Positions 1 to 11,308 of a stretch of 64,000 nt of DNA are shown here, piece after piece (position 1 is the first letter of the stretch; every line of letters begins with the position of its first letter). The notes under the pieces are model-generated. The model had not been told where the DNA came from and searched no databases. It saw only the letters and a program-made list of their open reading frames with translations. Both the position numbers and the translations under genes were made by a program. Source of the DNA: Paragyromitra xinjiangensis (taxonomy: Eukaryota > Ascomycota > Pezizomycetes > Pezizales > Discinaceae); the NCBI GenBank assembly GCA_038503065.1, contig JBCAMK010000010.1, positions 496,001 through 560,000 of the forward strand, in the 5' to 3' direction.

Positions 1-446
1 TCAGATCGCCATGTTCGATATACTCCATCGCGATGAAGATGTATTCTTTGCTTTCGTACCAACCAAAGAACTCTACGAATAGATGGTCATGCTGGAGATT
101 TAAAATTAGCTCAAATTATCCCTCTATAGTGTGCAAATACTGTTACTCCGGGAGCGCTTGCATCTTTTAGTTTAGTCAAAGCTATCAGTTCATTGAAGAA
201 GCCTGCCTCTGGCAACAAATCCCGAGATATCTTTTTCACTGCTCTCGGTTGCCCTCTCCCCTCCTCCTTCTGAAGCGAAACACTTCCAAATGCCCCAAAA
301 CCAATCTTTTTCTCCTGCCTCCATACCGATACCGTCGGCCACCTTGTCGAAAGTTCCCACTCGTATGTTGTGTGTATTACATGGTCCTCGCCAAATTCCG
401 TTTCCAGTTTGTAGTTGTCAAGCTTCCAGGCTGTACTCGTCGTCAT
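1..446 (-). CDS. Protein kinase of the kinase-ankyrin family, partial (N-lobe only)
   Basis: This is the 5' part of a Ser/Thr kinase gene that runs off the left edge. Exon 1 is 446..162 (95 codons) and exon 2 is 91..1. The first 95 residues align along their length with exon 1 of the kinase at 7463-7747. They share the opening KLDNYKLETEF, a glycine loop GFGAFGSV and the VAIK-type lysine in AVKK. Exon 2 continues with FVEFFGWYE and AMEYIEHGDL, the hinge of the kinase domain. The exon 1/2 junction falls at the same place, after KLKD, as in the larger gene. Here the donor reads GC instead of GT (GCAAGC...CTCCAG), so it is either a GC-AG intron or a decayed donor. Whether an ankyrin tail follows cannot be seen. 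The function is unknown. Confidence 0.75.
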
Positions 447-2599
447 GAGTTGCTGTAGATTGAATCGAAGTTACCAAGTTGCGAGTTGAGTCGAAAATAC
501 TTGCCCAAAGTACGGAGATGATTGGAGAGAAACTTCAGCCCCTCAGCCGTTGTGTTCGAGTACTCGTTGTCGGGAGATTAAAGGTAGCCTTGTTCCTATC
601 TGTGCATTCGGGGCCGGCAGTTTTGACTTAGCCTACGTGGCGGTTAGGCGTCCGAATGGTGTTCGGTGAACCAGTTGAACAGTCGCTTGTCGCCAAGAAC
701 CAATCGCTGCAAGGGTGTTTCAATACTCTGCATGTCGAATCTAAGCCCCACTCTGAGAGATTTTACTAGGTACGACGCAAAGTGCCAGTAGTGAAGATGC
801 ATTTTGTCGTGCGACTCAAAAGGTTTAGAAACAATCCACTTTCTCATAGGTATACAACTCGATAACCTTGCAACAAATGGGGAGTGAGATGTAACTGGAT
901 TTACTGATAGCCTTCTAGTAGTCGGCAAAGCATTCAACCGTCCACCGCACGAGCCAATACATATATCGTGAGTTAGCAATAACGTCTAGAATAGCGGAGG
1001 TGACTCAATTTCAAGTTCTGATCCCTTGGGTTCTAGACATCACGTCCCACTTGTACTGGCCAATGTACTCTCTCCTTGCTTAAAGCTCACGATTAGTTTG
1101 AGCTTCGGATACAGTAGAGGCGGTATGATTTACTTGCGATTTCTACCTCAATAAGAAGAGAACCAAAACTGGGCCAAAGCGCGGGCGATATCCTGATATC
1201 TCTCTTCGCTATGGAAAGTTCCCAGCCGACTTGCCACGAGGAGCGGAGACAGAGGTCTACCAGGGTTTTATCAACATCACACCTATCGGCTGTACCCCGT
1301 CGTCCGCCCCTCAGCCTTTACCTTCACGAAATTCATAGCTCCTTCCCATGGCGATAGAAAGTTGAACAGTAACCGGGTAGGCGAAGACGAGTAAATTAGT
1401 AACATCGATGGATTGTTTCAGGTAGCGGAGTATTGAGGAAGTAAGTACAAGAATTCATGCATCACATGCGGTTTACACCCCGGCACCAGCAAAGTCGATT
1501 TCCTGGTTAGCTCCGCAACAGAGAGGGGAAGGGCGCTTCCTTTGCCCAACAGTAATTTATTGATTTTCGAGAATAAGATAATTGATGCAGCACACAATAC
1601 GGTATTAAAAAAACTTAAGCGAGGAGAGCAAGTGTTTCCTTGCCATATGGAAGTTTGTTCAGTCAAGAAATCTTGCCGTCAGTGCTTATCTCCCGGACCA
1701 CGGTAAGTTCCAGATAGGTACATGTACTAGATTCCCCAAAGCCCGTGAAGAGGCTAAATATATACATTAAGAAAAGATATAAGCAATCATAGAGGAACCA
1801 TATATAAACACGTTAGAAAACCTTTATCTTCCAATATCTCTAACTCGATGTGAAATAATACGAGTGATACTTCATGATTAAATCATTGGTTGGATTCGAC
1901 TAATTGAGGTTAGTACTATAAGAATAACTACAACGAACAAAAAAAGGGAGGGGTTCGCATACCAGAAATCAAATCCCTGCGCTTCATCTATAATATCGCT
2001 ACTAACAGCATCACTACTACATGTAGTGTCAACGGTCCCGCCATATCCGATCTCACAAAAAGTTAAATACAGTGAAGAAAAGGGTAGAGAAGAGACAAAT
2101 TTAATATAAGCGCAATGAAGCAAGAGTGAAAGCTAGGATGGCATATCTCTTGCACCGTAGTCAGGGATTTTCATCACTCCAGCACATGAATTTGAAGTAC
2201 CACAGTTTGGCACCCAAGATCAACCCTCCCACAACCGCCCGTTGTCAACTTCTGAGGTAATACGAGCAGATATCCGGGAGGATATAGTAGCTTGTATTGC
2301 TTTAATGGAAGTGAAAGGCTCTAGTTTTGGGACATGGGTAGCTTTGGTCCATGGATCGTTGCGCAGGCCGGGGCAAGCTTGGGTGGTAAAAAGTAAGTTC
2401 ATTGCACTTAATTTCTGTTGCTCAGCGAAGCTTAAAAAATTAATGGGCTCGCCTAGGAATCTGAACACACTGATGACCTAAACCTTAAACCCGACAACCA
2501 GGCAAGCCTCACTAAGACCTCATACATAAAACGGATATGGAGAACGTCTTATTTTAGCATTAGTAAGCAACTTCCGCATATCGGTCTGCCCACTCTTAC
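447..2599. other. Gene-poor tract between kinase copies
   Basis: I see no gene that I can support here. Short open frames exist on both strands (for example minus 644-979 and plus 2242-2481), but none has a recognisable domain or convincing splice structure. The tract lies between two members of one kinase family and may hold decayed sequence. Confidence 0.5.
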
Positions 2600-2768
2600 C
2601 TTTTCTTTCTCAAGCGGCACACTTCCAAATCCCCCAACGCCAATATTTTTCTCTGATATCCATATCGATGCTCTAAAAATCCCATTTGTAAGTCGCATGT
2701 ACCACACGATCAGAACGAAACTCCGTTTCCAATTTGTAGTAGTCGAGCTTCGGAATTGAGGAAGCCAT
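2600..2768 (-). pseudogene. Relic of the kinase-ankyrin family N-terminus
   Basis: From the ATG at 2768 the minus strand encodes a stretch clearly related to the kinase starts at 446 and 7747: PKLDYYKLETEF, then VVHATYKW, followed by an in-frame TAG. In a shifted frame the homology resumes with SEKNIGVGGFGSVPLEKEK, which is the glycine-loop segment of the same exon. After about position 2600 the match fades. There is thus at least one stop, one frameshift and loss of the rest of the kinase domain. This is a third, dead member of the local family, lying between the two better-preserved copies. It shows duplication followed by decay. Confidence 0.8.
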
Positions 2769-3966
2769 AAGTCGCCGCCAGTTGAGTCGTCACCAATTGA
2801 GTTACCGTTTATACGTTAGCAGAGCGTCGTCAATGAAGTCGGGACTATGATTCAGAGGTTAAGCTAAAATATTTGCTCAATTCTGTGTGGAGTATACGGA
2901 GAAGAGCCCATAATCTCAGCTATATTCTCCATTTCCGAGGTCTATCGTGGTCTGGCGCAGCCGTCTTCAGGGCTGTGTCGCTCATCCAGCCCAATTCCGC
3001 AGCCCCTATAGCCGACCAAGCCTCGTCGGCCGCGCGCTACACATGACTTATAAAAAAGTGCTCCTAGAGTACTATCAATCAATTATCTCGAAACAAAACT
3101 AGGAGTCACAAAGTTTCATTTATTCCTTTTGCCCTTTACTTCAGTGTCATCTTCTTGCCGTGCTCCTTCTCTTCATCCTCATCAACTGACATCACACAAG
3201 ATGTCTCGGCCAACCTCCCCATTTCTCACCTTGTCTCGTACTTGGCCGAGGCCTTCAGCCTCACAACACTGTTACTTGCGTCTCAGTAAGGTTACGATTC
3301 AGGATAAGCACTAGAGCCAGGGTCAGGGTTAACACCGTGAATCGTAGGATTACCAGCCCTCGCGGTTAACACACAAATATAATGCTGCGGCGATAAACCT
3401 AATCCACAAATCTCTAGTCTCAGCCTATCTCCTAGACACTTGTTGGGGCGCAAGATATAGTACAATATCCCAGGGCTTTGCTTTCGTACTTCCTTGATGG
3501 TTGTCCTTGGTCCCGACACACCTTTTAGATCTTCCAAGCCCAAACACCTACTTCTCCTGTACCGAAGTTATTTCTGCATCTCCGGGAAGTTAGTAAGACT
3601 TGAGGCTAAAGAACGGGTTTACACCATATAGGACCCTTACTCTCTTCGGGAATGGATTGCTCGATGGCTGCAAATCGCATAGCGATTATAATACAGCATC
3701 GATATCATTATGAGAGAAAAATGAATATATGGACTAAGAATCCATTATAGCGTATCATATCATAACTCCCAATACTCTAACATAGGCCTCCCCCGAACCC
3801 TCTTGGTACCTTACGCACACACACACACCCCATACACACAGCACTCCACAGGTCCACACTAGGGTTCCAGACTTCGATCATTTTACAAGACCCAACTCAC
3901 TTCTGACCGCTCAACCGAGTTATTTGTAGCTACCTCCCATAACAGGATTCCAAATAAAACTCTACT
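2769..3966. other. Intergenic tract with a CA microsatellite
   Basis: No supported gene. A (CA)n run lies at about 3815-3828 and more CA-rich sequence follows to 3840. A short plus-strand open frame near 3201 starts with a reasonable ATG context but has no recognisable product. The tract downstream of 3700 is probably the 3' flank of the kinase-ankyrin gene. Confidence 0.5.
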
Positions 3967-6900
3967 CTAAACTCCAGTTGACAACCCCAAAGAGTAAATT
4001 CCTAACCTCTTACCAGCATCTATTAAATACCTCGCAATCTCTTGGTGACCACTTTGCTTCGCCCGCCGGGATTCTACATCAATATCACACGCTCCGGCAT
4101 TAACAAGCAGTTTTACCACTTCCATATGCCCACCTCCAACCGCCGCTCTGAGTGCCATTTGACCGCCAGATTCGCATGCTTTGGCATTGACGATGGCCTT
4201 ATGCTCCAACAGCAATTTCACCATATCAGTATGCCCACCCCCGGCTGCCGCTTGCAATGCAGTTCTACCTTTCTCGTAGGCTGGCTCAGCATTAACATCA
4301 GCCTCGCTGCTTAAGAGAAGCCTGGATATGCCGATATACCCGCCCCCGGCCGCTGCTTGCAATGCCGTTCGGCCTATCCTAGAGACTGCTCCGGCGTTGG
4401 CGTTGGCTCCGCTATCCAAAAGCAGTCTGACCACATCGATATGCCCGCCTTCCGCCGCCGCTTGCAACGCTGTTCGACCCGAATAAGCGCTCGGTTTGGC
4501 ATTGATATCAGCTTTGCTATCCAAGAGCAGTTTGACAACCTTGACACTCCCGCACCCAGCCGCTGCTTGCAATGCTGTCCGACCTCCGAAGTGGCATGGC
4601 ACAGCATTAACATCAGCTCCATTGCTTAGCAGTAGCTCCACCGCCTCGACATGACCACCCTTAGCTGCTGCCTGCAGCGCTGTTTGGCCTCCCATTTGAC
4701 CTGCTGCGGCATTTACATCGGCTTTATTATCCAAAAGTAGCATGACCACATCAATATGCCCGCTCTCAGCCGCAGCTTGTAATGCTGTTCGGCCCTCGTA
4801 ACCTCCATCGGCATTGACATCCGCTCCGCCATCCAAAAGAACCCTCACTATTTCGATATCCCCACACCTAGCTGCCGCTTGCAACGCCGTTTCGCCTTGG
4901 GAACTGCTTAGTGCAGTATTAGCGTCAGCTTTGCTATTTAAGAGAAACTTGACAATGTCTATATATCCACCTCCAGCAGCCGATTGTAATGCCGTTCGAC
5001 CCCGATAATAGCTTGCTTCGGCGTTAATATCAGCTCCATTCTCAAAGAGTAGCCTAACTACCTCGGTATGTCCGCCTTCGGCTGCTGCTTGTAATGCCGT
5101 CCTACCTGCCTCCCTAGCTATTCCAGCATTGACATCAGCCTTTAAGCTATTGTTTAAAAGCAGCTCGACGGTACCAAGGTGTCCACCCCCTGCTGCTGCT
5201 GCTAGCGCTGTCAGACCCTTCTCGTAGGCTGCTTCAGCATTAATATCGGCGCCGTTGGCCAGAAGCAACCTAACCACGTTGATGTGCCCACCTCCAGCTG
5301 CCGCCTGTAGTGCTGTCCTACCTAAATACGCGACCGCCTTGGCATTTATGTCGGCTTCATTGTCTAAGAGCAGCTGGACTATATCGATATGTCCGCCTTC
5401 CGCTGCAGCCTGCAATGCTGTTCGCCCAAGATAATGGCTTCCTGGGGTGTTGACTTTGGCCTTATTTTCTAGGAGGAGTTTTACAATGTTTGCGTGTCCG
5501 CCTCCGGCCGCCGCCTGTAAGGCTGTTCGGCCTAAATGAGAGCTTGCTTTGGCATTGACATTGGCTCCTCTATCAAGAAGCAGCTTAACGACGTCAATAT
5601 GCCCGCCTCCAGCTGCCGCTTGCAATGCTGTCCGGCCCATCTCCTTACTTGCTGCTATATTGACGTCGGCCTTGCTATCCAAGAGCAGCTTAACCAAGTC
5701 GATATCCCCGCTCTCGGCCGCCACTTGCAATGCCGTTCGACCCGCCCTTTCGCATGCCTCGGCATTTATGTCCGCCTCATTGTCTAGAAGCATCTGGATC
5801 ACACTAATATGCCCGCCTTGAGTCGCCGCTTGCAACGCTGTCCGACCTAGCTCATAGCCTGCGAGAGCATTAATGTCTGCCTTGTGTTCCAAGAGTAGTC
5901 TCACAACTTCGACATGTCCGCGCCCAGCCGCCGCTTGCAGTGCTGTTCGACCGTTGTATCCACTTGGACTAGCATTGACATCAGCCCCATTCTCTAGCAA
6001 CAGCTTGACCACATTGGTATTGCCACTCTCGGCCGCGGCTTGCAGTGCTGTTCGACTCCCTTTCTGGCTTGCTGCTACATTGACCTCGGCCCCACTCCTC
6101 AATAGTAGCTCCACCACCCCGAAATTCCCGGCTTTAATAGCCCATTGAAATGTTTCACGACAGTCGACGCTAGTAACATCAATCTTGCTATCTAACAGCA
6201 ACTTCACCATGTCGAAGTATCCATCCTCGATCGCCCACTGCAGCACCGTCCGGCTGTCGACCCTAGCATTGGTATCTACCTTGTTGGCTAGGAGTATTTT
6301 TATCGTATCAAGTCGACCAGCTATGGATGCTTGTTGAAATAACTTCCCTCTAGTCAAATCATCTATCGATTCACTACTCGGAGACTTCAGAAGCATCGAG
6401 ACAGCCGAGTTGCATCCCTTCATTACAGCTTGCTGCAACAAAGCTAGACCCGGAAACTTTTGTTTGACTGAAATAGGCAAAAACCGCATGATATCTGCCT
6501 TTTGAGTTTGTCTTATCAACTTACTCTTTTCTTTATCCCCAAGATTAAAATCCACTCCCAGGAGCGAGAATTCCTGCCTCAAATTCTCGTACCAATCGCT
6601 CCTATATCCCTCCTCTCTCGCCAGCCATGAACTTTGGAGAGCGCTTGTCGCAGTTGCTCGATGTTTTGGATCTGCAACTAACAAGCTCTTCACAAAATCG
6701 ATCCCTTCATCATTTACTTGGCAATCTCGCAGCACATTGGTTGGAAATTCGACACCTGGACCACCTTGACAATATTCGTATAAGGAGTCCATGTCGATCT
6801 CAGGTTCAAACGAGGTGAAACCAGACTCGAAGATGTCTGAAAATTCATCAAGGTCTTGGTTGAGCTCAAGAAACGGCGTTTTTGACGTCAAAAGTTCGTG

Positions 6901-7747
6901 CACCAAACAGCCCAATGACCACATATCTAAAGAATGGGTGAAGACTTCCCCTGTTTTGAACCTCCGAGGGAGTACCCCCAGCAGCTCAGGGGCGAGGTAG
7001 CCCTGAGTCCCAACCCTAGTCCGTAGGGCTGTGTTTTTGGCCCGTTTCGAGGTCCCAAAATCGGCGATTTTGACCCAAATAGGCTCTGGGGAAGCAATAA
7101 GAACATTCTATATCGTATTAGTATAAGGAAAGTACTAACGGGAGCCCTGGAGTAAAACCTGTGGTTTCAAGTCGCGATGGCAGATTCCTTTCTCGTGCAA
7201 AACCTCGAGTCCTTCCAAGATCTGCCTAGTGATTTCTTTGGCCCCTGCTCTTGCCTTTCCCTGGTCCTTGATATATTCGCCTAAATCCCCATACTCAATA
7301 TATTCCATCGCGAGGAATATTTCGGTTTTGTTTTCGTACCAACCGAAAAACTCTACAAACAAATGTTCGTGCTATACGCCAACTGTCAGTTTAATGATAT
7401 ACATATAATCGCAATGCATGGTAGCTGTAATATATAGATACATGTAGTTAAGAGACACTCACATCTTTCAATTTAGCCAATGCTAGCAACTCCTGCAAAA
7501 AGAAGTCTGCCCTCGGCAACGAATCTCTAGGTAACTTCTTGACTGCTCTCAATCTTCCTCTTTCCTTCTCCCTCTCAAGCCAAACGCCTCCGAACGCTCC
7601 AGCGCCAATCTTTCTCTCCGATTTCCACATCGACTGCTTCCGCCGTTTTGTCGCGAGCTCCCATTCGGATGTTGTATGTACTACGTAACCATCGTAAAAT
7701 TCCGTTTCTAGTTTGTAGTTATCGAGCTTCGGTGCTTGAGCCGTCAT
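3967..7747 (-). CDS. Protein kinase fused to a long ankyrin-repeat array
   Basis: Three exons, 7747..7463, 7371..7159 and 7107..3967, give 1,212 residues. The N-terminus is a complete Ser/Thr kinase: glycine loop GAGAFGGV, lysine in AVKK, hinge AMEYIEYGDL, catalytic HRDLKPQN (split by intron 2), DFG in IADFGTS and the APE-like YLAPE. All catalytic residues are present, so activity is expected. A linker of about 100 residues leads into about 23 ankyrin repeats. Most are 35 residues long with the core GRTALQAAAxGGH and LLLxxxADVNA, and they end near the C-terminus. The repeats are strikingly alike, which suggests recent amplification. The intron 1 donor is GTGAGT; the intron 2 donor GTTTTA is weak. 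Two related fragments lie downstream at 1-446 and 2600-2768. Such proteins occur in filamentous fungi, but their substrates and the ligand of the repeats are not known. A role in non-self or stress sensing is only speculation. Confidence 0.88.
4050..6150 (-). repeat. Tandem 105-bp ankyrin-coding repeat array
   Basis: Inside the kinase-ankyrin gene roughly twenty consecutive units of about 105 bases encode 35-residue ankyrin repeats. Neighbouring units share long identical codon runs, for example around GRTALQAAA. The periodicity is kept in frame, with only small length variants such as the longer unit carrying NNSLKADVN. The array carries no stops or frameshifts, so it is under coding constraint. 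Confidence 0.85.
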
Positions 7748-8488
7748 TATTTTCTTAGAGCTATCAAGTAGTGGGTTAGATCGAAAGCGCTTCCTGAGAT
7801 CCTACACAGAGCATGAAGAGGGGTGGCGGTACCTCTGCCATCTGACCATCGTGGTACAGTAAATGTAAGCATAACATGCGGCTATCAGTAAGCGCGTAGT
7901 ATTCCACTTCCAGGTCTAGAGTTTGCAGATCCATTATTCTGCGGCGAGAATACAGAAACTTTATTCTTTCTTTTCCTTCACAAGGACCAGAGTATCATGC
8001 CTTTTGCATCGGAATGGACAGATGGCCAGTTTACACAGTCATGTCCAGTTCCATGCTGAAATCAAAACCGTGATTCGCCTGAAGCAAATCAGCCTCCAGC
8101 GAAGAACATGCGAAAGCAAAACCGCTCTCATTCCGAAAACCATAAGCGTGTTACTCCCCGCCCTAATTACTCTACAACAAACTTAGTTAATCCGTATCCC
8201 GTCGAAACCACTTCCCCCAGTTTATTTGCTCTATTTTACTCTGGACACCAAGCTTGATGACGTCCAATGAATCTAAAAATAAGCTGCACACGTGACTTTC
8301 GCCAATAGTGCTTGGCAACATGTCTAATCACTCGGCTACTTACGTCATACCTTCATAATGCCTAAGGCATTAAATCCTGAAGGTAAATAGAACAGTATTT
8401 CCTCTCCCCATTTCTTTTACTCTATTAACTTATTTCCCATCCAGAAAAAAAATCCCCCACCTATTCCTCCAACCCAAAAACCACCACA
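7748..8488. other. Divergent intergenic region
   Basis: This segment separates the start of the kinase-ankyrin gene (minus) from the start of a small mitochondrial protein gene (plus). A CCAAT core lies near 8264. The open frame at 7923-8186 has no recognisable product. Confidence 0.5.
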
Positions 8489-8866
8489 ATGCTCAGAACA
8501 ATCACCAAGTCTAGCCTCCGCGCTAATTCCACTCCATTGCGCGTTTGCATGCAGAAGCGTTTCTACGATGAAAGGCCTACGCCACACGCGCTCGAGAAGG
8601 ATCACGACCTTGATGTACAAACTGCAGCATCAAAAAGCGGTTTGAGAGAACGTCAAAGCAGCCGAGAAGGCACCGAGACCCGCGGGAAGAAGCAGGATCC
8701 TAAGAAGGAACACCCCGAAGCCCCCGGACCAGTTATTGGGATGCAGGATGAAAGGGGTCAGAGTATGTCAACCATGCGACAACTTCAGTGGAGCAGTCTG
8801 GGGATTGTGTTGGGCGTGTAGTGACTGAAGTTTGCGATTACAGAAGGTGATCCAAAACAGAACTAA
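8489..8866 (+). CDS. Small conserved fungal protein with mitochondrial presequence
   Basis: Two exons, 8489..8762 and 8844..8866, give 98 residues. The N-terminus MLRTITKSSLRANSTPLRV is rich in Arg and Ser and lacks acidic residues, as in a mitochondrial targeting presequence. The rest is hydrophilic, charged and probably disordered, ending with GPVIGMQDERG followed by KGDPKQN. The intron (GTATGT...TTACAG, 81 bases) was chosen because reading through it gives an unlikely hydrophobic tail, whereas splicing gives the polar ending. From memory, short fungal proteins with a PxIGMxDERG ending and a mitochondrial leader are common and uncharacterised. I assign no function. Confidence 0.7.
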
Positions 8867-9176
8867 GGATATCCTGTGTTCTAGGTCTATGCCATTTCCT
8901 AAGGCCAGAGGAAGGGGAAACTAGGGGAGAATTGGGTGAAGTCTTGATGTGACCTCATTTGTTGTAATTTGTATCCTTTTTTTTATTTTGGGTTTTGGAT
9001 ACTTGTACAATTTAAAATTCTGTAGTTTTTTGTTTGATTATTTTGTCTCCCATTATGTTTTTGACTTTCAGAATCCTGGACCCTTCTCCATCAGGCCTCG
9101 ACGGGTGTTATATTGCGCGATTAAGCTTTTCCCACCTTGAATGATAATATCTGCATCTCTGATTAGTTCTAACTCA

Positions 9177-10897
9177 TTAATGATCAGCTGATAGCAAAGC
9201 AAAGTCGCTCACATCATTCTTGCCGACCTCCACGATATCGGTTTCAGCGACTCTTACACCTCCAACACCCTCTATGTAGGCGATTGGAACATCACCCATA
9301 ATCTTCTTCGCGGCATCTCGTACCGTGGTATTCCTAGAGCAGTCAAGACCCATCAGATGCGTGATTATGAAGAACGAACCGGAGAATTTAATGCCCTTAA
9401 CGTACTTATTTACCAGCACACAGTCCCTGAAAACACCCCCAGTGGCCGTTCCTGATGTGTAGGAATGCATATTCCTCACAGGGAAGACAGGAACGAGACC
9501 CAGAAGCTGCGCCGCCCTCGATAGCACCTGAACCACTCCAGTGCTTCCAAAGCGGTACAGGACCATATCCTTCAGGTTTTCAATGCGCGCCTTCAATTTT
9601 TCGTCCATCTCTTTCAACCCCCCACCATCCGGATCCCCATCCGCGATCAGATCCTCCCTGGTATCAACAAACTCACTGCCCTCGGTATACCTGATATACC
9701 CCTGCTTCGCCAGCTTCCTCAAGAAGACTTCCGATATGGCGCTTGTGAGCACTATAGAGTTTGGATCTTGCTTCTTTGCGATCTTGGCGATGTTTTTGTC
9801 TGCATCTGCGTGGTCGATTTTATTGAGCGCGCACACAGTGGGGAACTTCTCGTCAGTAAAAGCGTTAACTACTTTCTCAATAGCCTCTTTGTCCCAAGAC
9901 TCCAATGGCGTCTTCAGTTGCAGTTTATCGAGAGTGCGCTGGACCATAGAGAGGGTAGAGCCGTAGCCAGAGAATTGGTTTTGAAGAGTGTCAACAGCAT
10001 TTGCTTCTGTTAGAAGGGTAGTAAATAAAAACTATGGGTTAGAAGGAGCACTCATTGTCAATACCAAAGGCTATGGGAAAAGAGACATACCTAAAGCCAT
10101 ATGCCGCCGTTTTATGGAACCCCTTGAACAAGCGCACAATTAGCGAACCTCCTAGACGCTGAATACCCACTTTCGACTCAGAGGAAGACCAACCATTTTT
10201 CCATCAAATTTCCTTGAATCCACTGGACGATTTCCTGCCTCAGCCAGACAATATCTTGACTAGGGTCGTATCCCCTCGTGACCTTCCCTTCTGCGTCAGT
10301 AGTCCCGCTTACATCCACCACATGTACCAATGCATCTGCATGCCGTAAATCGTCCAAAAACCTATTCCCCAGGCCTCTTCCCTCGTGGGCACCGGGCACG
10401 AGACCAGCGACATCAAGAAGCTCGATGGGGACCGAGCGCCTGCCTTCCAGGCACGAACCGTAGTTGGGTTTGCAAACGTCTGTTTTGTCGAATCGCGCGC
10501 ATGCACAGTCCTGGAAGAAAGCAAAAAACAAAAAACAACGACAGAGTCTCTCCTTAGGCCCAAGCTCTCTTTGAATCTTTCTGGAGGAGCTCGTAGTGTA
10601 GACGTACGACTTGTAGATAGCCTATGGCTCTTTGTGGATCGATGGTTGTGAACCTGAGGGGCCCGTAAGCTCCGGGTCCAGAAACAGCTACATTGACAAA
10701 AATCGAGACTTACGGAAAATTCCCTATTTTTCCAAAGTTATGATATGATTAGCCTACTGCTCTCGCATCTTTGGGAAAGTTCTCAAAATCTTGTACTACT
10801 TACCAACTTTTGAAGTGGCATCTGTTAACGAATTCAGCATAGTCGACTTGCCACTTGAGGGCTTTCCGACCAAACCGATAAGCGGATCACGAGGCAT
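9177..10897 (-). CDS. Obg-family GTPase, Ygr210 type
   Basis: Six exons: 10897..10804, 10723..10714, 10653..10608, 10510..10194, 10122..10091 and 10006..9177. Together they give 442 residues. The protein starts [19 protein letters not shown], where the P-loop occupies residues 11-19. It then has the family switch-I segment GNFPFTT, the G3 motif DVAGLVPG and the G4 motif NKID. The C-terminal part ends in a TGS-like domain ([13 protein letters not shown]). These features match the Ygr210 branch of the Obg/YchF GTPases, conserved in yeast and archaea and presumed to act with ribosomes; the precise role is not known. Exon 2 is only 10 bases long and supplies GNFP with its flanking phases; without it the conserved switch-I motif is lost. 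A micro-exon-blind gene caller would probably break this gene into pieces. Confidence 0.9.
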
Positions 10898-11308
10898 CCT
10901 ACAGTTCCCGATTTGCTGTCAAGTAAGAAAAGATTAAATGGGGAAAGGTCGAACTGTGTGTGAAGTAGTAGAAATGTGAGGCGGGGTAAATTGATGATGC
11001 GGACCGTCTGTTTCCGAAACCGGAAATGTAGTTGAGGCTCTTTCGGGGTTTGCTGCCAAGCTCTATGACAACGTCATTTTTGCTAAGCATCAGGAAGTTC
11101 AATGCGGAAGCCACGCGAAAAGTTAAATCCGCCTGGAAAAATCTGGGGGAAATTTCAATTGCAATCCCCGGAAACAGCTAACAATACAAAGACGAAGCAG
11201 GTATGAAGGAAAAAAATATCACAAAACACCCCCATTCCCCAATGAAAGCACAAGCGCCGTTTAGTTATGATTCTAATGCAGCCTTCCTCCTCTCAAATTA
11301 TCAGGGGT

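Noticed and set aside
644..979. Minus-strand frame of 111 codons near the left kinase
   Set aside because: It looks somewhat protein-like but matches no family I know and lacks neighbours that would support it.
4042..6148. Series of plus-strand frames of 60-90 codons with similar sequence
   Set aside because: They are shadows of the tandem ankyrin repeats on the opposite strand; their similarity follows from the repeats.
9541..9966. Plus-strand frame of 141 codons
   Set aside because: It is antisense to exon 6 of the Ygr210-type GTPase and has no recognisable product.
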